In this document: positions 35,326 through 43,663 of the stretch, in pieces
Numbering within the stretch: the stretch's first letter is position 1
How the letters are laid out: each line of letters opens with the position of its first letter
Assembly (NCBI RefSeq): GCF_019139815.1
Contig: NZ_CP077079.1
Span: 4,588,001 to 4,652,000 of the forward strand
From: Pseudomonas asgharzadehiana
GTDB lineage: Bacteria > Pseudomonadota > Gammaproteobacteria > Pseudomonadales > Pseudomonadaceae
Reading direction: 5' to 3'
Length of the DNA stretch: 64,000 nt
The notes under the pieces: generated by a model
What the model saw: the letters and a program-made list of their open reading frames with translations, nothing else
Databases searched by the model: none
Told to the model about the DNA's origin: nothing
Program-made: the position numbers and the translations under genes

Positions 35326-35349
35326 TTAGTTTAGAAAAATCTGAACTAA
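35326..35349. promoter_or_regulatory. Inverted repeat in the gbuR-gbuA intergenic region
   Basis: TTAGTTTAGA and TCTGAACTAA are inverse copies (nine of ten bases) around AAAA. It sits about 44 bases from the LysR start and 84 from gbuA, as expected for a LysR regulator site that controls both directions. Confidence 0.6.
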
Positions 35350-35432
35350 GTATTTGCCCCAGCCGATTCTTCCCCGCCTCAGCTTTTCGCAGAATCGGCC
35401 CAAGACAAACACAACAACGCTGAGGCACTCCC

Positions 35433-36383
35433 GTGGACAAGACTTACCATCAACCACTGGGCGGCAATGAAATGCCGCGCTTTGCCGGCATCGCCACCAT
35501 GATGCGTCTTCCCCACCTGCAAACGGCCAAGGGCCTGGATGCCGCCTTTATAGGCGTGCCGCTGGACATCGGCACTTCGCTGCGCGCCGGCACCCGTTTC
35601 GGGCCACGCGAGATTCGCGCCGAATCGGTGATGATCCGTCCGTACAACATGGCCACCGGCGCCGCACCCTTCGACTCGCTGTCGGTGGCCGATGTCGGCG
35701 ACGTGGCGATCAACACCTTCAACCTACTCGACGCCGTGCGCATCATCGAAGAGGCCTACGACGAGATCCTCGAACACAACGTGATCCCCATGACCCTCGG
35801 CGGTGACCACACCATCACCCTGCCGATCCTGCGGGCGATCCACAAAAAACACGGCAAGGTCGGGCTGGTGCACATCGATGCCCACGCCGACGTCAATGAC
35901 CATATGTTCGGCGAGAAAATCGCCCACGGCACCACCTTCCGCCGCGCCGTGGAAGAAGGCCTGCTCGATTGCGACCGCGTGGTGCAGATAGGCCTGCGTG
36001 CCCAGGGCTACACCGCCGAAGACTTCAACTGGAGCCGCAAACAGGGGTTTCGTGTGGTGCAGGCCGAAGAGTGCTGGCATCGCTCCCTCGCACCGCTGAT
36101 GGCCGAAGTACGCGAAAAAGTCGGCGGCGGCCCGGTGTACCTGAGCTTCGACATCGACGGTATCGACCCGGCCTGGGCACCCGGTACAGGCACCCCGGAA
36201 ATCGGCGGGCTGACCACCATCCAGGCGATCGAGATCATCCGTGGCTGCCAGGGCCTCGACCTGATTGGTTGCGACCTGGTCGAAGTTTCGCCGCCCTACG
36301 ACACCACCGGCAACACCTCGTTGCTCGGCGCCAACCTGCTGTACGAGATGCTCTGCGTACTGCCCGGCGTGGCGCATCGCTGA
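35433..36383 (+). CDS. gbuA: Guanidinobutyrase / agmatinase-family ureohydrolase
   Basis: 316 residues from a GTG with GAGG eight bases upstream. Metal ligands of the arginase fold are present: GGDHTITLP (about residues 123-131), HIDAHADVND (about 146-155) and SFDIDGIDPAWAPGTGTPEIGGL (about 234-256). The sequence is very close to what I recall of P. aeruginosa GbuA, which hydrolyses 4-guanidinobutyrate to 4-aminobutyrate and urea in arginine breakdown. Agmatinase activity cannot be excluded by sequence, but the divergent LysR gene and the downstream genes are those of the gbu locus. Confidence 0.88.
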   Translation: MDKTYHQPLGGNEMPRFAGIATMMRLPHLQTAKGLDAAFIGVPLDIGTSLRAGTRFGPREIRAESVMIRPYNMATGAAPFDSLSVADVGDVAINTFNLLDAVRIIEEAYDEILEHNVIPMTLGGDHTITLPILRAIHKKHGKVGLVHIDAHADVNDHMFGEKIAHGTTFRRAVEEGLLDCDRVVQIGLRAQGYTAEDFNWSRKQGFRVVQAEECWHRSLAPLMAEVREKVGGGPVYLSFDIDGIDPAWAPGTGTPEIGGLTTIQAIEIIRGCQGLDLIGCDLVEVSPPYDTTGNTSLLGANLLYEMLCVLPGVAHR

Positions 36384-36808
36384 TGAGCACGCGCGAGGTA
36401 CTGCACGCCGCCGCCGTGCTGGTGGCGGCCTTCGCTCGCAATGACCGCGACGCCTACTTCGGCGCGTTCACGGCCGATGCCAGCTTCGTGTTTTATACCC
36501 TCCCCCGGCCGCTGCTCAGTCGCGAGGCCTACCAGGCGTTGTGGGACGGCTGGCGTCGGGACGAGGGCTTTGAAGTGTTGTCATGCACTTCAAGCAATGC
36601 GTTCGTCAGCCTACAAGGTGAGGACGTGGCGATATTTGTGCATGACGTGGCCACCGAGCTGCGCATGAACGGGGAGCAATTCTCTAGCCAGGAACGCGAG
36701 ACCATTGTCTTCAAACGGCAAAGGCTGCGCGCACAACAAAAACAAGGCCTGTGGCTGGCCTGTCACGAACATTTGTCCGCTATGCCGGAAGGGCTGCCGC
36801 CCCCTTAG
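36383..36808 (+). CDS. NTF2-like (SnoaL/DUF4440-type) small protein
   Basis: 141 residues, start overlapping the gbuA stop (TGATG). The order of an N-terminal helix (VLVAAFARNDRDAYFGAFTADASFVFYT) and a cone-like beta region ending in LWLACHEHLSAMP is that of NTF2-fold proteins such as ketosteroid isomerase-like and SnoaL-like families. It stands between gbuA and the NCS1 permease, as PA1420 does in PAO1. It may act on a breakdown product of the imported compound, or be a binding protein; the function is not known. Confidence 0.75.
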   Translation: MSTREVLHAAAVLVAAFARNDRDAYFGAFTADASFVFYTLPRPLLSREAYQALWDGWRRDEGFEVLSCTSSNAFVSLQGEDVAIFVHDVATELRMNGEQFSSQERETIVFKRQRLRAQQKQGLWLACHEHLSAMPEGLPPP

Positions 36809-36829
36809 CCAATGTGATCGGAGCTGATC

Positions 36830-38344
36830 ATGAATAATAAAAACAACGACAACAGTATTCGCAAAATAGAAACCAACGGGGTCGAACAGATCCCGGACCA
36901 CGAACGTACCGCCAGCCCCACGGATCTGTTTCGTCTGATCTTCGGCGGTGCCAATACCTTTGCCACCGCCGTACTGGGCGCGTTCCCGGTGCTGTTCGGC
37001 CTGTCGTTCCAGGCCGGTGCCTGGGCGATTGTGCTGGGCGTGCTGGTGGGCGCGCTGATCCTGGCGCCCATGGGTCTGTTCGGGCCAATCACTGGCACCA
37101 ATAACGCGGTGTCTTCCGGTGCGCACTTTGGTGTGCATGGGCGGATTGTCGGCTCGTTCCTGTCGCTGCTGACGGCAATTGCCTTCTTCTCACTGTCGGT
37201 GTGGAGTTCAGGCGATGCGCTGGTCGGCGGTGCGAAACGTCTGGTTGGCCTGCCGGAAACCGACCTGACCCTGGGCTTGGCCTATGGCCTGTTCGCCGTG
37301 CTGGTGCTCACCGTGTGCATCTACGGGTTTCGCTTCATGCTGTGGGTCAACCGCATCGCGGTGTGGGCGGCGAGCCTGCTGTTCCTGTTGGGGATATTCG
37401 CGTTCGCGAAGGCTTTCGACAGCCACTTCGCCGGCAGCGTCGCCATGGGCCAGCCCGGGTTCTGGGCGGCGTTTATCGGTGCGGCGCTGGTGGCCATGAG
37501 CAACCCGATTTCCTTCGGCGCGTTCCTCGGTGACTGGTCGCGCTACATTGCGCGTGAAACGCCGAAAGCGCGCATCCTTCTTGCCGTGATTGCGGCACAG
37601 ATCGCCACGTTGATTCCGTTCCTGTTCGGCCTCGCCACCGCGACCATCGTGGCGATCAAGGCCCCGGACTACATCGCGGCCAACAACTACGTCGGCGGTC
37701 TGCTGGCGGTGGCACCCACGTGGTTTTTCCTGCCGGTGTGCCTGATCGCGGTGATTGGCGGCATGTCTACCGGCACCACCGCGTTGTATGGCACCGGGTT
37801 GGACATGTCCAGTGTGTTTCCGCGCCTGCTGTCACGGGTCAAGGCCACGTTGCTGATTGGGGTGATGTCGATTGCCTTCATCTTTATCGGACGTTTCGCC
37901 GCCAACCTGGTGCAAAGCGTGTCGACCTTCGCCGTGCTGATCATCACCTGCACCACGCCGTGGATGGTGATGATGATCATCGGCCTGATCGCACGTCGCG
38001 GTTTCTACTGCCCGGATGACCTGCAAGTGTTCACCCGCGGTGAAACCGGCGGGCGCTACTGGTTCAGCCATGGCTGGAACTGGCGTGGGCTGGGGGCGTG
38101 GGTCCCAAGTGCGCTGGTGGGCCTGTGTTTCGTGAATCTGCCGGGGCAGTTTGTCGGGCCGCTGGGCAATTTGGCCGACGGCATTGATATCAGTTTGCCG
38201 GTGAGCCTGGGGTTGGCGTCGGTGGTGTACCTGACGTTGCTGCGCCTGTTTCCGGAACCGGCTGCGGTGTATGGCCCCGAAGGGCCGCTTCGCAGCCCAG
38301 CGGGAGCAAGCTCCCTCGCCACAACGAGCGCACCTACAACGTAA
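36830..38344 (+). CDS. NCS1-family nucleobase/cation symporter
   Basis: 504 residues, about 12 helices, with GANTFATAVLGAFPVLFGLSF near residues 42-62 and a long hydrophobic core typical of the cytosine/purine permease branch of NCS1. Cotranscribed with gbuA, so import of a guanidino compound or a related N-rich substrate is plausible. The last residues (SPAGASSLATTS) are not part of the family. They are encoded by a REP repeat at 38294-38323, so the gene reads through the repeat before stopping. Confidence 0.85.
   Translation: MNNKNNDNSIRKIETNGVEQIPDHERTASPTDLFRLIFGGANTFATAVLGAFPVLFGLSFQAGAWAIVLGVLVGALILAPMGLFGPITGTNNAVSSGAHFGVHGRIVGSFLSLLTAIAFFSLSVWSSGDALVGGAKRLVGLPETDLTLGLAYGLFAVLVLTVCIYGFRFMLWVNRIAVWAASLLFLLGIFAFAKAFDSHFAGSVAMGQPGFWAAFIGAALVAMSNPISFGAFLGDWSRYIARETPKARILLAVIAAQIATLIPFLFGLATATIVAIKAPDYIAANNYVGGLLAVAPTWFFLPVCLIAVIGGMSTGTTALYGTGLDMSSVFPRLLSRVKATLLIGVMSIAFIFIGRFAANLVQSVSTFAVLIITCTTPWMVMMIIGLIARRGFYCPDDLQVFTRGETGGRYWFSHGWNWRGLGAWVPSALVGLCFVNLPGQFVGPLGNLADGIDISLPVSLGLASVVYLTLLRLFPEPAAVYGPEGPLRSPAGASSLATTSAPTT
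38294..38323. repeat. REP repeat forming the 3' end of the NCS1 gene
   Basis: AGCCCAGCGGGAGCAAGCTC followed by CCTCGCCACA is the second common REP type of fluorescent pseudomonads (inverse of TGTGGCGAGGGAGCTTGCTC). It is read here in frame as SPAGASSLATT. Confidence 0.8.
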
Positions 38345-38355
38345 AAAATCGGATC

Positions 38356-38478
38356 TTACCTGCGCCGAGGACGACGCTGCTCGTCATCCGTACGAATTGG
38401 CACGGGCTGCAGCGGCGGCTCGATCAAGCCCAGGGCCACGCCGAGGTCATGGAGCCAGTTCTGGATTTTCTCTTTCAT
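38356..38478 (-). CDS. 40-residue small protein, PA1414-like (SicX locus)
   Basis: ATG at 38478 with a strong GGGGG site; 40 codons to TAA at 38356. The product starts MKEKIQNWLHDLGVALG and ends in the basic tail QRRPRRR. I recall PA1414 of P. aeruginosa as nearly the same (MKEKFQNWLHALGVALG...) and lying close to the same transporter (PA1419). The PA1414 transcript gives the low-oxygen sRNA SicX. The amphipathic N-terminal helix and Arg-rich end suggest a membrane- or RNA-associated peptide. I did not find a clear Anr box (TTGAT-N4-ATCAA) upstream, so oxygen control is not shown here. Confidence 0.75.
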   Translation of the reverse strand: MKEKIQNWLHDLGVALGLIEPPLQPVPIRTDDEQRRPRRR

Positions 38479-38619
38479 GATTGCCCCCTTTGAGGGTAGT
38501 ACGGTTCGGCGCAGTTTTGTCGCCTTTTCCTACATAGATAGTAGCCCTAAGTCCTACGTATTGCTTGTACGAAACCACAACGAACTATTACTGGATTCAT
38601 CCAAATGCTGACGGACCGG

Positions 38620-39513
38620 TCAAGCAATGGCGCGCGTGTCGTTCGCCAACGCGGCCGTGCCTTCTTGCTGCAGGTCGATCCATGCATTGAGGTTAGCGCC
38701 GAGCATACCCTTTCGCCACATCAGCCAGGTTGTCGCAGTGGCAAAATGCCCAGTCAGCGGATGAACGGACACGCTGTCCTTGCCGGGCAGGCTGTCGAGC
38801 ATGGACTGGGACATCAACGCCACACCTGAACCGGCGATCACACAGGCGAGCATGCCTTGGTACGACTCAATCTCAATGGCCCGCCCCATGGGCACGTGTT
38901 CGTTGGAGAACCAGTTTTCCAGACGCGTGCGATAGGCGCAGCTGCGTCGGAACGTGAATACCGAGCGCCCGATCACATCCTGAGGACCCTGTACGGGTGG
39001 GTGATCGGCTTCGCAGATCAGCACCAGTTTTTCCTCGCACAATTGCACGCCGTCCAAGGTGGCGATGGTCACTGGGCCGTCCACAAAGGCTGCATCCAGC
39101 CGCCCGGTGATCAGCCCTTCCAGCAGCTCACCGCTGGGCGCGGACTGCACCTGCAAATTCACCATCGGGTAAGCCTTGTGATAACGCGCCAGCAGCCCGG
39201 GTAAATGCACTGCGCCGGTGCTGTACATGCTGCCCAACACGAAGTCGCCGACCGGCTGCCCTCCTTGCACGGCACCGTGGGCTTCGTCGTGCAGCGCCAG
39301 CAGGCGAGCACTGTAGTCCAGTAACACTTTGCCCGCAGGAGAAAGCTGCAAACGCTGGCGTTCGCGTATGAACAGGTCAACACCGAGCTGCTCTTCCATC
39401 TGTTTAAGTCGGGTCGACAGGTTCGACGGCACACGGTGCAGGCGCTCGGCCGCCCGGGTAATAGAGCCTTCTTGCGCCACGGCCTGGAAAATGCGCAATT
39501 GACTGAACTCCAT
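38620..39513 (-). CDS. LysR-family transcriptional regulator
   Basis: 297 residues from the ATG at 39513 with GGAGAAAGG just upstream. The N-terminal helix-turn-helix is standard (FQAVAQEGSITRAAERLHRVPSNLSTRLKQMEEQLG), with a co-inducer domain after residue 90. Divergent from a YbfB/YjiJ-type MFS gene, which it probably controls. Ligand unknown. Confidence 0.88.
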   Translation of the reverse strand: MEFSQLRIFQAVAQEGSITRAAERLHRVPSNLSTRLKQMEEQLGVDLFIRERQRLQLSPAGKVLLDYSARLLALHDEAHGAVQGGQPVGDFVLGSMYSTGAVHLPGLLARYHKAYPMVNLQVQSAPSGELLEGLITGRLDAAFVDGPVTIATLDGVQLCEEKLVLICEADHPPVQGPQDVIGRSVFTFRRSCAYRTRLENWFSNEHVPMGRAIEIESYQGMLACVIAGSGVALMSQSMLDSLPGKDSVSVHPLTGHFATATTWLMWRKGMLGANLNAWIDLQQEGTAALANDTRAIA

Positions 39514-39617
39514 ACCTTTCTCCAAAACTAAACAAGTTGCTCACTATTATTCAATTTTACAGAAAGTCAATCCACCTTAGGCTGAAGGTCATTCGTTTTC
39601 TCAGCAGGACACTGACC

Positions 39618-40823
39618 ATGTCACCCCTCACTCGCTTACTCGCCAGTTGTATTGCCCTGATGATGGCCATGGGCATTGGCCGCTTCGCCCTCACCCCCCA
39701 AATGCCCCATATGCTGAGTGAAGGGCAGATCGACCTGACCGACGCCGGCCTGATCGCCGCCGCGAATTACCTCGGCTATTTGGTGGGCGCGGTGGATTCG
39801 ATTTTCGCCCGCAGCCATCACCATGTCAGGAGCCGGCTGTACGCGGGGCTGTGGCTATGTGTGCTGCTCACGTTCGTGTCGTACTGGGCCCATGGCTTCT
39901 TGCCGCACCTGTTATTGCGCTTTGGTACCGGCGTGGCGAGTGCCTGGGTATTGGTGATGATCACCAGCCTGAGCCAGCCGTTGGCGATCGCTGCCGGACG
40001 CCCGCACCTGGGTGCCCTGGTATTTGCCGGGCCGGGACTAGGGATTTTGTTGACCGGTTTGCTGGCGCTGGGCTCAAACCTGCTGGGGCAAAATTCCGCC
40101 ACGTTGTGGCTGCTGTATGGCGCCGTAGCGCTGGCGATGTTGCTGGCGATCCTGCCGTTTTTACCCAAACCCTGCGCCAGCGCCCCGTCCCCGCACCACA
40201 GCGCTTCGGGCAACGCCGGCAGCATCACGCACCTGTGCTGGGTTTATGTGCTATTCGGGCTGGGCTACATCATTCCGGCGACCTTTCTGTCACAAATGGC
40301 CAGCGCGCAGTTCAACGGTGCCTGGCAGGCCGACCTGTTCTGGCCATGTTTTGGCCTGATCGCCGCGATTGGCGTGGGAGTCGCAAGCCTGCGCCGCAAG
40401 GACCCGACCACTACACGTCGCTGGCTGATGACCACGTTATGGCTGCAAGCGGCCGGGGTGTTCGCCTGCTTGCTGGGCAATGGCTGGGGGTTGGCACTGG
40501 GCGTGTTGCTGTGCGGCGGGCCATTTCTGGCGTGCATGCAATTGGTGATGGCCCGTCTGCGCGATGTCGCGCCACACGGCTACCAGCGCAGCACCGGGTT
40601 GCTCACCGCCAGCTTCGCCATCGGCCAATTGGGCGGGCCATTGCTGGCCTCGGTGAGCAGTCACCTGAGCGGCGGCCTGCAACCGGCGTTGGTGGTCGCC
40701 GGTGCAGGCCTGTTACTGGCGGGAGGCGTGTTGGTCAGCTGGCAACCAACGGTGCAGGCGCGCGAATCTGTTCACGCCGTGACAGCACCAGGAAAAACAA
40801 CCCACCCAGCAAGCACCCGGTAA
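39618..40823 (+). CDS. YbfB/YjiJ-family MFS transporter
   Basis: 401 residues from the ATG at 39618 with AGGA upstream; 27 further codons are open but carry no site and would disturb the first helix. MAMGIGRFALTPQMPHML near the N-terminus is typical of the YbfB/YjiJ group, followed by about 12 helices. The last 29 codons overlap the end of the convergent NCS1 gene. The final stretch (VQARESVHAVTAPGKTTHPASTR) is hydrophilic and looks like an extension rather than part of the carrier fold. Confidence 0.85.
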   Translation: MSPLTRLLASCIALMMAMGIGRFALTPQMPHMLSEGQIDLTDAGLIAAANYLGYLVGAVDSIFARSHHHVRSRLYAGLWLCVLLTFVSYWAHGFLPHLLLRFGTGVASAWVLVMITSLSQPLAIAAGRPHLGALVFAGPGLGILLTGLLALGSNLLGQNSATLWLLYGAVALAMLLAILPFLPKPCASAPSPHHSASGNAGSITHLCWVYVLFGLGYIIPATFLSQMASAQFNGAWQADLFWPCFGLIAAIGVGVASLRRKDPTTTRRWLMTTLWLQAAGVFACLLGNGWGLALGVLLCGGPFLACMQLVMARLRDVAPHGYQRSTGLLTASFAIGQLGGPLLASVSSHLSGGLQPALVVAGAGLLLAGGVLVSWQPTVQARESVHAVTAPGKTTHPASTR

Positions 40824-42177
40824 ACCAGGCGAAGTTGGCCAAACCTTGCAGCGCCGGCGTGAAGGTGATCGCGACGCCCGTCAGCGTCGCGGGCACCAGC
40901 GCCTTGATCGCCGTCCAGTTCACGCCGCCGTCAAAGTAGTAACGCCCATTCGGGCTGTCGTCGAACAGCGCATCCACGTCGATCTGCTGTTTTTTGATCA
41001 GGTAAAAATCCACCAGCAAAATCCCGAACAGCGGCCCGATGAACGCCGCGAGGATGTCCAGGGTGTAATGGATCATCAGCGGGTTGTTGAACAGGTTCCA
41101 CGGGGTGATGAAGATCGAGGCCACGGCGGCGATCATCCCGCCGGCGCGCCAGCTGATTTTGCTTGGCGCCACGTTGGCGAAATCGAAGGCCGGCGAAACG
41201 AAGTTGGCGACAATGTTGATGCCGATGGTCGCCGTCACAAAGGCAAAGGCGCCCAGCAGCACGGCCATGCTGTTGTCGATGCGCGAAACGGTGGCGATCG
41301 GGTCATGAAGCATTTCACCAAACACCGGCAAGGTGCCCGAGACGATCACCACGGTGACCAGGGAGAACGCCAGGAAATTCACCGGCAAGCCCCAGAAGTT
41401 GCCGCGCCGCACGTCTTGCATGCTGCGGCAGTAACGGCTGAAATCGCCGAAATTCAGGGTGGGCCCGGAAAAATACGACACCACCAACGCGGTGGCCACG
41501 ATCACTTGACCAACCGCTTGCCAGCCCGACAGGGCCTTTTCCGACAGCGTAAAACTGATATTCGCCCAACCGGCCTTCCACACAATCCAACCGGCCAGGG
41601 CAAACATCACCGCATACACCACCGGCCCGGCCCAGTCGATAAAGCGCCGAATGGATTCCATGCCGGCCCAGAACACTGCAGCCTGCAGCACCCACAGGCT
41701 TAGGAAACCAAACCAGCCCAGGTAAGACAGACCGGCGAAATGCGGCTCTGCATACACCGCCATCTGTGGGAAAAAACGCAGCACCACAATGATCAAGGCG
41801 CTGGAGGCAAGGTAGGTCTGAATGCCGTACCAGGCAACCGCAATCAAACCACGAATCACCGCAGGAATGTTCGCGCCAAATACACCAAACGCCAGTCGGC
41901 AAATCACCGGATAAGGCACCGCCGCCTGTTGGCTGGGTTTGGCCACCAGGTTGGCGACCAACTGCACGATGCAGATGCCGGCGAGCAAGGCGATCAGCAC
42001 CTGCCAACTGGCCAGGCCCAAGGCGAACAGGCTGGCGGCAAATACATAACCCCCGACGCTGTGCACGTCGCTCATCCAGAAGGCGAAGATGTTGTACCAA
42101 GTCCATTTTTGCGGCAGTGGGCCCAGGTCTTGGTTGTACAGACGCGGGCTGTAGCCTTTGGGCAATTGTTCGGTCAT
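40735..42177 (-). CDS. NCS1-family permease, allantoin/uracil type
   Basis: 480 residues from the ATG at 42177, with GAGGAGCC before it. N-terminus QDLGPLPQKWTWYNIFAFWMSDVHSVGGY is characteristic of the NCS1 branch that includes allantoin (PucI) and uracil or hydantoin (Mhp1) carriers; the NIFAFWMSD stretch lines the substrate site in those proteins. Twelve hydrophobic segments follow. The substrate among allantoin, uracil, hydantoin and similar compounds cannot be decided. No catabolic gene stands next to it. Confidence 0.85.
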   Translation of the reverse strand: MTEQLPKGYSPRLYNQDLGPLPQKWTWYNIFAFWMSDVHSVGGYVFAASLFALGLASWQVLIALLAGICIVQLVANLVAKPSQQAAVPYPVICRLAFGVFGANIPAVIRGLIAVAWYGIQTYLASSALIIVVLRFFPQMAVYAEPHFAGLSYLGWFGFLSLWVLQAAVFWAGMESIRRFIDWAGPVVYAVMFALAGWIVWKAGWANISFTLSEKALSGWQAVGQVIVATALVVSYFSGPTLNFGDFSRYCRSMQDVRRGNFWGLPVNFLAFSLVTVVIVSGTLPVFGEMLHDPIATVSRIDNSMAVLLGAFAFVTATIGINIVANFVSPAFDFANVAPSKISWRAGGMIAAVASIFITPWNLFNNPLMIHYTLDILAAFIGPLFGILLVDFYLIKKQQIDVDALFDDSPNGRYYFDGGVNWTAIKALVPATLTGVAITFTPALQGLANFAWFTGCLLGGLFFLVLSRREQIRAPAPLVAS

Positions 42178-42242
42178 CGCTGGCTCCTCGAAATACCGGC
42201 CTGCGCTTCCGTTGCGGTGGTGCATACGGGAGGCGGCATGGT

Positions 42243-42252
42243 TTGTATACGA
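42243..42252. promoter_or_regulatory. GntR-like operator candidate upstream of the permease
   Basis: TTGTATACGA fits the FadR/GntR pattern TNGTnnACNA, with a looser copy near 42368 (TGTACACAA). Short and found by eye, so weak. Confidence 0.25.
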
Positions 42253-42375
42253 GGCAGTCAGCAGAATACGTGCCAATAGCACACAATCCCTCTAACACGG
42301 GACACCAAAGACACTGACGGGGGTTTAGTCGTAAGGGCTACGCTCAGCAACGGTGCATAGGGATCCTGTACACAA

Positions 42376-42774
42376 TCATCGGTGCACCCGTTGTGCACAC
42401 AAGTAGCCAACCGTGCAGCAAGCGGCGCTCAGGAAGGTTCCCCAGACCATGTCCATCAGCGCCAACCCGGCGGACCAGCCTCGCAGCGTGGCCCAATTGC
42501 TCAGGTCATACGTGCCGTAGGCAACCAGGCCAAGCAGCGCCCCCAGGCGCGCAGAACGCTGCCAACTGACGCTGGGCAAGACCACGAACACCACGCAACC
42601 AAGAACGTATAAGAGATAGAAGAGTACAGCGGGCAACAGCCGTGGCTGATCGAGCATCAGCGGGCCCAGCAGGGATTTGTAGGTAGGGCCCATGAGGACG
42701 CCGAGCCAGAGCCCGTCCAGGATCAGAAAGGCGAGCAAAGTGCCGAGGTAGGCAAACAGTATTTTCTTGGACAT
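42376..42774 (-). CDS. DUF2177 family membrane protein
   Basis: 132 residues, start at 42774 with GAGG upstream. Four hydrophobic helices; MSKKILFAYLGTLLAFLILDGLWLG near the N-terminus and YGTYDLSNWATLRGW at about residues 84-98 are typical of DUF2177. Function unknown. A perfect 10-base-pair hairpin lies just upstream in its probable 5' leader. Confidence 0.85.
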   Translation of the reverse strand: MSKKILFAYLGTLLAFLILDGLWLGVLMGPTYKSLLGPLMLDQPRLLPAVLFYLLYVLGCVVFVVLPSVSWQRSARLGALLGLVAYGTYDLSNWATLRGWSAGLALMDMVWGTFLSAACCTVGYLCAQRVHR

Positions 42775-42786
42775 GGACGCAGCCTC

Positions 42787-42810
42787 TGTAGGCGCCGATT
42801 GGCGCCTACA
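42787..42810. repeat. Perfect 10-bp inverted repeat, tetra-base loop
   Basis: TGTAGGCGCC-GATT-GGCGCCTACA. It lies between the S1-domain gene stop and the DUF2177 start, with no T run in either direction. It may be a leader hairpin or a small mobile repeat rather than a terminator. Confidence 0.75.
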
Positions 42811-42826
42811 AAAGAGCAAAGCGCAT

Positions 42827-43663
42827 TCAGCTTAGTTCAATGCGATCGGCATGAATCACAATCTGGCCCTGTTTGTAGAGCGCACCAATGGCTTTCTTGA
42901 AGTTGCCTTTGCTCACGCCGAACAAGTTGCTGATCAGCACCGGATCGCTCTTATCGCTGACCGGCAGGGTGCCGTTGTTTTCGCGCAACTTGGCGAGGAT
43001 CTTCGAGTTCAGGCTGGAGGCCGCTTCCTGGCCAACCGGCTGCAGGCTCAGGCTGATGTTGCCATCGGCGCGGATCTCTTTGATAAAACCTTTCTCTTCC
43101 TTGCCTGGGCGCAGGAACTTGAACACTTCGTTCTTGTGGATCAGGCCCCAGTGCTTGTTGTTGATGATCGCCTTGAAGCCCATGTCAGTGGCTTCGGCCA
43201 CCAGCAGGTCGACTTCCTGGCCGACCTGGTAGTTGGCCGGGGTTTTGTCCAGGTAGCGGTCAAGACGTGCGGTCGCGGTAATACGCTTGGTGTGCTTGTC
43301 GAGGTAGACGTGCACGACGCAATATTCACCGGCGGTCAGCTGACGCTTTTCTTCCGAATACGGCAGCAACAGGTCCTTTGGCAAACCCCAATCGAGGAAT
43401 ACACCAATACTGTTGACTTCCACTACTTTCAAACTGGCGAATTCGCCAACTTGAACTTTGGGTTTTTCGGTGGTCGCGATAAGTTTGTCATCGCTGTCCA
43501 GATAAATGAAAACGTTAAGCCAGTCTTCATCTTCACTGGGAATATCTTTGGGGATATACCGATTAGGCAAGAGGATTTCGCCATCTTGCGCACCATCGAG
43601 GTACAAACCAAAGTGAGTGTGTTTAACCACTTGCAAGCTGTTGTAGCGCCCGACTAAAGCCAT
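42827..43663 (-). CDS. S1-domain RNA-binding protein, CvfB family
   Basis: 278 residues from the ATG at 43663 with AGGG upstream; an ATG five codons earlier is possible. Several S1/OB-type domains occur in series: an N-terminal one (VGRYNSLQVVKHTHFGLYLD), a second (VQVGEFASLKVVEVNSIGVFLDWG), a third (YQVGQEVDLLVAEATDMGFKAIIN). A winged-helix end follows (LLVS-like region DPVLISNLFGVSKGNFKKAIGALYKQGQI). This order is that of CvfB/YitL proteins, which affect virulence and RNA metabolism in Gram-positives. The role in Pseudomonas is unknown. Confidence 0.88.
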   Translation of the reverse strand: MALVGRYNSLQVVKHTHFGLYLDGAQDGEILLPNRYIPKDIPSEDEDWLNVFIYLDSDDKLIATTEKPKVQVGEFASLKVVEVNSIGVFLDWGLPKDLLLPYSEEKRQLTAGEYCVVHVYLDKHTKRITATARLDRYLDKTPANYQVGQEVDLLVAEATDMGFKAIINNKHWGLIHKNEVFKFLRPGKEEKGFIKEIRADGNISLSLQPVGQEAASSLNSKILAKLRENNGTLPVSDKSDPVLISNLFGVSKGNFKKAIGALYKQGQIVIHADRIELS

